From Chitinophagales bacterium (GTDB lineage: Bacteria; Bacteroidota; Bacteroidia; Chitinophagales; Saprospiraceae): 7,890 bases of DNA. Positions 6,086-7,890 of the stretch are shown here, piece by piece. The stretch lies in the NCBI GenBank assembly GCA_013298445.1, contig JAAFHQ010000258.1, positions 1 to 7,890 of the forward strand, given 5' to 3'. The translations under genes were made by a program, and so were the position numbers. The notes under the pieces are model-generated. The model had not been told where the DNA came from. It saw nothing but the letters and a program-made list of their open reading frames with translations, and did not search any database. Positions within the stretch are counted from its first letter, which is position 1, and the number at the start of each line of letters is the position of its first letter.

Positions 6086-7846
6086 TCAATTTCCAAATTT
6101 TTGCGTTTGCATTACTTGCTGAATTTCATTCGCAACAATTTCATTAATGATTGCCTCTAAGACGTTGTTTTTGTTCAAGCTTAGTGGCTTTCTAGTATTG
6201 GGTAATATTGTGCCTAACATTGGTTCTATTTCGAGCCATAGGCATGGCTTTGTAATGATGGAAAAGAGATGTTGATCTGAGCGTTTTTCCCGCAAGTAAG
6301 TAAATAACTCCTTGTGAGTGCCATCTTGACCCGATATAAAATCTGCACAGAATAAAAAACAAATAACTCGGGCTTGATCGAGAAAATCTAATAAACTTTG
6401 GGATTGATCGAACCCGGTAATTTTATGGTTGTGAGATAGCGTAAAAGGAAATTTTTTTAGCATCGGATACATGTGCGTATGCAGTCTGTCAAAGAAATAC
6501 TTCGATTTACTATCAAAGCCAATAAATAGGGAAGCCCCAAATTTTTGGAAGATTTCTGGATATCTGTTTCCGTCAAAAAAATCAGGATAGGCGTATTCAT
6601 CATGATAACGTCTTAATTTTTGCCGCAGCAATTTTTCCGACTGGAGCGTCGATTTCTCGATGCTTTCCCAAGTGTTATGGATTGAGTTTTTTAACTCTTC
6701 TTCTAAATCATCTAAAAACACTTTGGCACTTTCTTTCCGAGGACTCCATTTTATTACCCCGTCACCTTTACCGTATACAATCCGCCGGGGCAAAAAATTG
6801 TATTCAATAGGGGATGTGTTATCGGGCGCTGTAACTGTCGCTTGAGCTAGGGTTGATTGGACCGTTTCCCTTAATTCTGTTAGGTTTAAAGGCCAATGAT
6901 ATGTACTAAATAAATCCAATATAGATTTATCAAACACTTGATCGCTGGTCTTCCCAAAATAGGCTTTTAAGTATCGTGGGCATACCATGCTATCTTCTAA
7001 CAGTATTTGGATCAATGTTTGCAAATAGTTTAAACGGGTTTTTAGCGCCGGGATTTTAATTCTATTTGAAGCTTCGATGTAGTTAACTAAATCGAGCGAA
7101 ATGAAACCTTGCTGGGCTACTTCATCGAAATCATTTTCTAACAAAAAAATTACTTTTTGAGCTTTCTGCAGCAAAAGACTTAGCTGTTCTTGCACCAATG
7201 CGACACTGGCTTCAATTCCTGTGACTACTATAACTGTATTTGGAGGAATTGCCTTGAGGATCACTTCAAATTCGCAGTTTATAAAATGGAATGTCAAATT
7301 AGGTTTATGCCGTTTTAAACGCTCAAGTACGTAATTTTTTCCACTTCCTCGTTCACCTTGAATGGCATAACAACAAGACTCGTTTTCAGACATCGATTCA
7401 AAAAAATGAGAAATTTGGTTTTCAATTTCCTGAGGTAATGGAAAAACTGGTTTTATGACGGATACGGGCACGAAACAATCAATGACTATTTGAATTTTAG
7501 GTTGGAGCGTTTGAAAAGAGTATTCTTCTTTAGGGAAAATTGCGGATACTCCAAGGTTTAAAGCATCCGTATATAAATTCATTTGCATTCTCAAATTGCT
7601 AGCAATTAGAATAATTGGACGTTCATCTTGCTTGGTTTTTAAAATTTCCAAAATCTCTGCTCCTAGATGTGCTTCTGATGTGTGGCTAATCAATATACAG
7701 ATGGCATCAAAACTTGAGAAGTCTGGAATAGATGAGATTGCATTTTTGCTAAAAGTCAGAATATCCCTTGATTGAATATTCCAATCAACGCTTTGAAAAT
7801 ATTGATCATCACCAATGGCTAAAATATTCTTTATAGGGGCTGACAT
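6086..7846 (-). CDS. Receiver-like / NtrC-type AAA+ / TIR domain fusion protein
   Basis: A 586-residue protein not matching a named family I know; the domain order is read from motifs. Residues 5-126 resemble a response-regulator receiver (ILAIGDDQ with D13-D14; SAIFPKEE with K106), but the phospho-Asp position after strand 3 reads ILISHTSE and has no Asp. Residues about 138-340 follow a sigma-54 activator AAA+ module: Walker A G164-ERGSG-K170-N, FHFINCE (186-192), IPALKTR (265-271) and YHWPLNLTELRE (316-327). Walker B, GAFTGA loop, arginine fingers and sensor II Arg appear lost. Residues 371-415 are a charged helical linker. Residues about 437-575 match a TIR domain: SLFIGFDSKSK, HNHKITGFDQ, ARVICFLFCADF, GTHKEL with E513, and TKPCLWLEIEPM. 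No helix-turn-helix is present. It is probably a cytosolic signalling or effector protein. An in-frame TAA 18 bases upstream supports the ATG at 7846. AT-rich compared with its neighbours. Confidence 0.8.
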   Translation of the reverse strand: MSAPIKNILAIGDDQYFQSVDWNIQSRDILTFSKNAISSIPDFSSFDAICILISHTSEAHLGAEILEILKTKQDERPIILIASNLRMQMNLYTDALNLGVSAIFPKEEYSFQTLQPKIQIVIDCFVPVSVIKPVFPLPQEIENQISHFFESMSENESCCYAIQGERGSGKNYVLERLKRHKPNLTFHFINCEFEVILKAIPPNTVIVVTGIEASVALVQEQLSLLLQKAQKVIFLLENDFDEVAQQGFISLDLVNYIEASNRIKIPALKTRLNYLQTLIQILLEDSMVCPRYLKAYFGKTSDQVFDKSILDLFSTYHWPLNLTELRETVQSTLAQATVTAPDNTSPIEYNFLPRRIVYGKGDGVIKWSPRKESAKVFLDDLEEELKNSIHNTWESIEKSTLQSEKLLRQKLRRYHDEYAYPDFFDGNRYPEIFQKFGASLFIGFDSKSKYFFDRLHTHMYPMLKKFPFTLSHNHKITGFDQSQSLLDFLDQARVICFLFCADFISGQDGTHKELFTYLREKRSDQHLFSIITKPCLWLEIEPMLGTILPNTRKPLSLNKNNVLEAIINEIVANEIQQVMQTQKFGN

Positions 7847-7890
7847 ACTTATATTTTCAATTTATACAATTTACAGATCACAGGAAAATT
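7847..7890 (-). promoter_or_regulatory. AT-rich leader of the TIR fusion gene with a short direct repeat
   Basis: The 44 bases upstream of the start codon are very AT-rich. They hold two copies of CAATTTA (plus strand 7858-7864 and 7867-7873) in a 9-base period. A promoter is plausible here, but no clear -33/-7 pair was found and the window ends before the region does. Confidence 0.25.

Overview
The window looks like chromosomal DNA of a Bacteroidota bacterium. The evidence is a TonB-dependent receptor with an N-terminal carboxypeptidase-like domain, an amidohydrolase with a lipoprotein-type leader, weak or absent Shine-Dalgarno sequences, and possible TTTG/TAnnTTTG promoter elements. The general look, including an intergenic palindrome of CTCAACC-type decamers, would suit the Saprospiraceae (Haliscomenobacter/Lewinella-like). 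That placement is an impression and was not tested.

Layout: positions 1-896 (minus) hold the first 298 residues of a TonB-dependent outer-membrane receptor that runs off the left edge. A 325-base divergent intergenic region follows. On the plus strand come a membrane-anchored or periplasmic serine hydrolase of the beta-lactamase/class C PBP family (1222-2460), an intergenic palindromic repeat (about 2468-2582), a GNAT acetyltransferase (2591-3058), a probably lipid-anchored D-aminoacylase-like amidohydrolase (3102-4778), a 205-base gap with an inverted repeat, and an integral-membrane fatty acid desaturase (4984-6042). A compact bidirectional terminator hairpin (6059-6084) separates the desaturase from the last gene, which lies on the minus strand (6086-7846).

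The last gene is the most unusual part of the window. Its 586-residue product reads as a response-regulator-like receiver domain, then an NtrC-type (sigma-54 activator) AAA+ module, then a helical linker, then a C-terminal TIR domain in place of the usual DNA-binding helix-turn-helix. The receiver lacks its phospho-acceptor Asp. The AAA+ module keeps a P-loop but appears to have lost the Walker B acidic residues, the GAFTGA loop, the arginine fingers and the sensor II Arg. The TIR domain keeps a Glu in a T-H-K-E-L context at the position of the NADase catalytic Glu. I infer a repurposed signalling scaffold coupled to a TIR effector, possibly in immunity or stress-induced NAD+ depletion. The gene is visibly more AT-rich than its neighbours and its upstream neighbour lies beyond the window.

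The first five genes look like ordinary accessory metabolism: nutrient uptake, periplasmic hydrolysis of peptide- or D-amino-acid-like substrates, acetylation and membrane lipid desaturation. The hydrolase, GNAT and amidohydrolase genes are co-oriented but separated by 130 and 43 bases, so a strict operon is not proven. No tRNA, rRNA, CRISPR array or transposase was seen.
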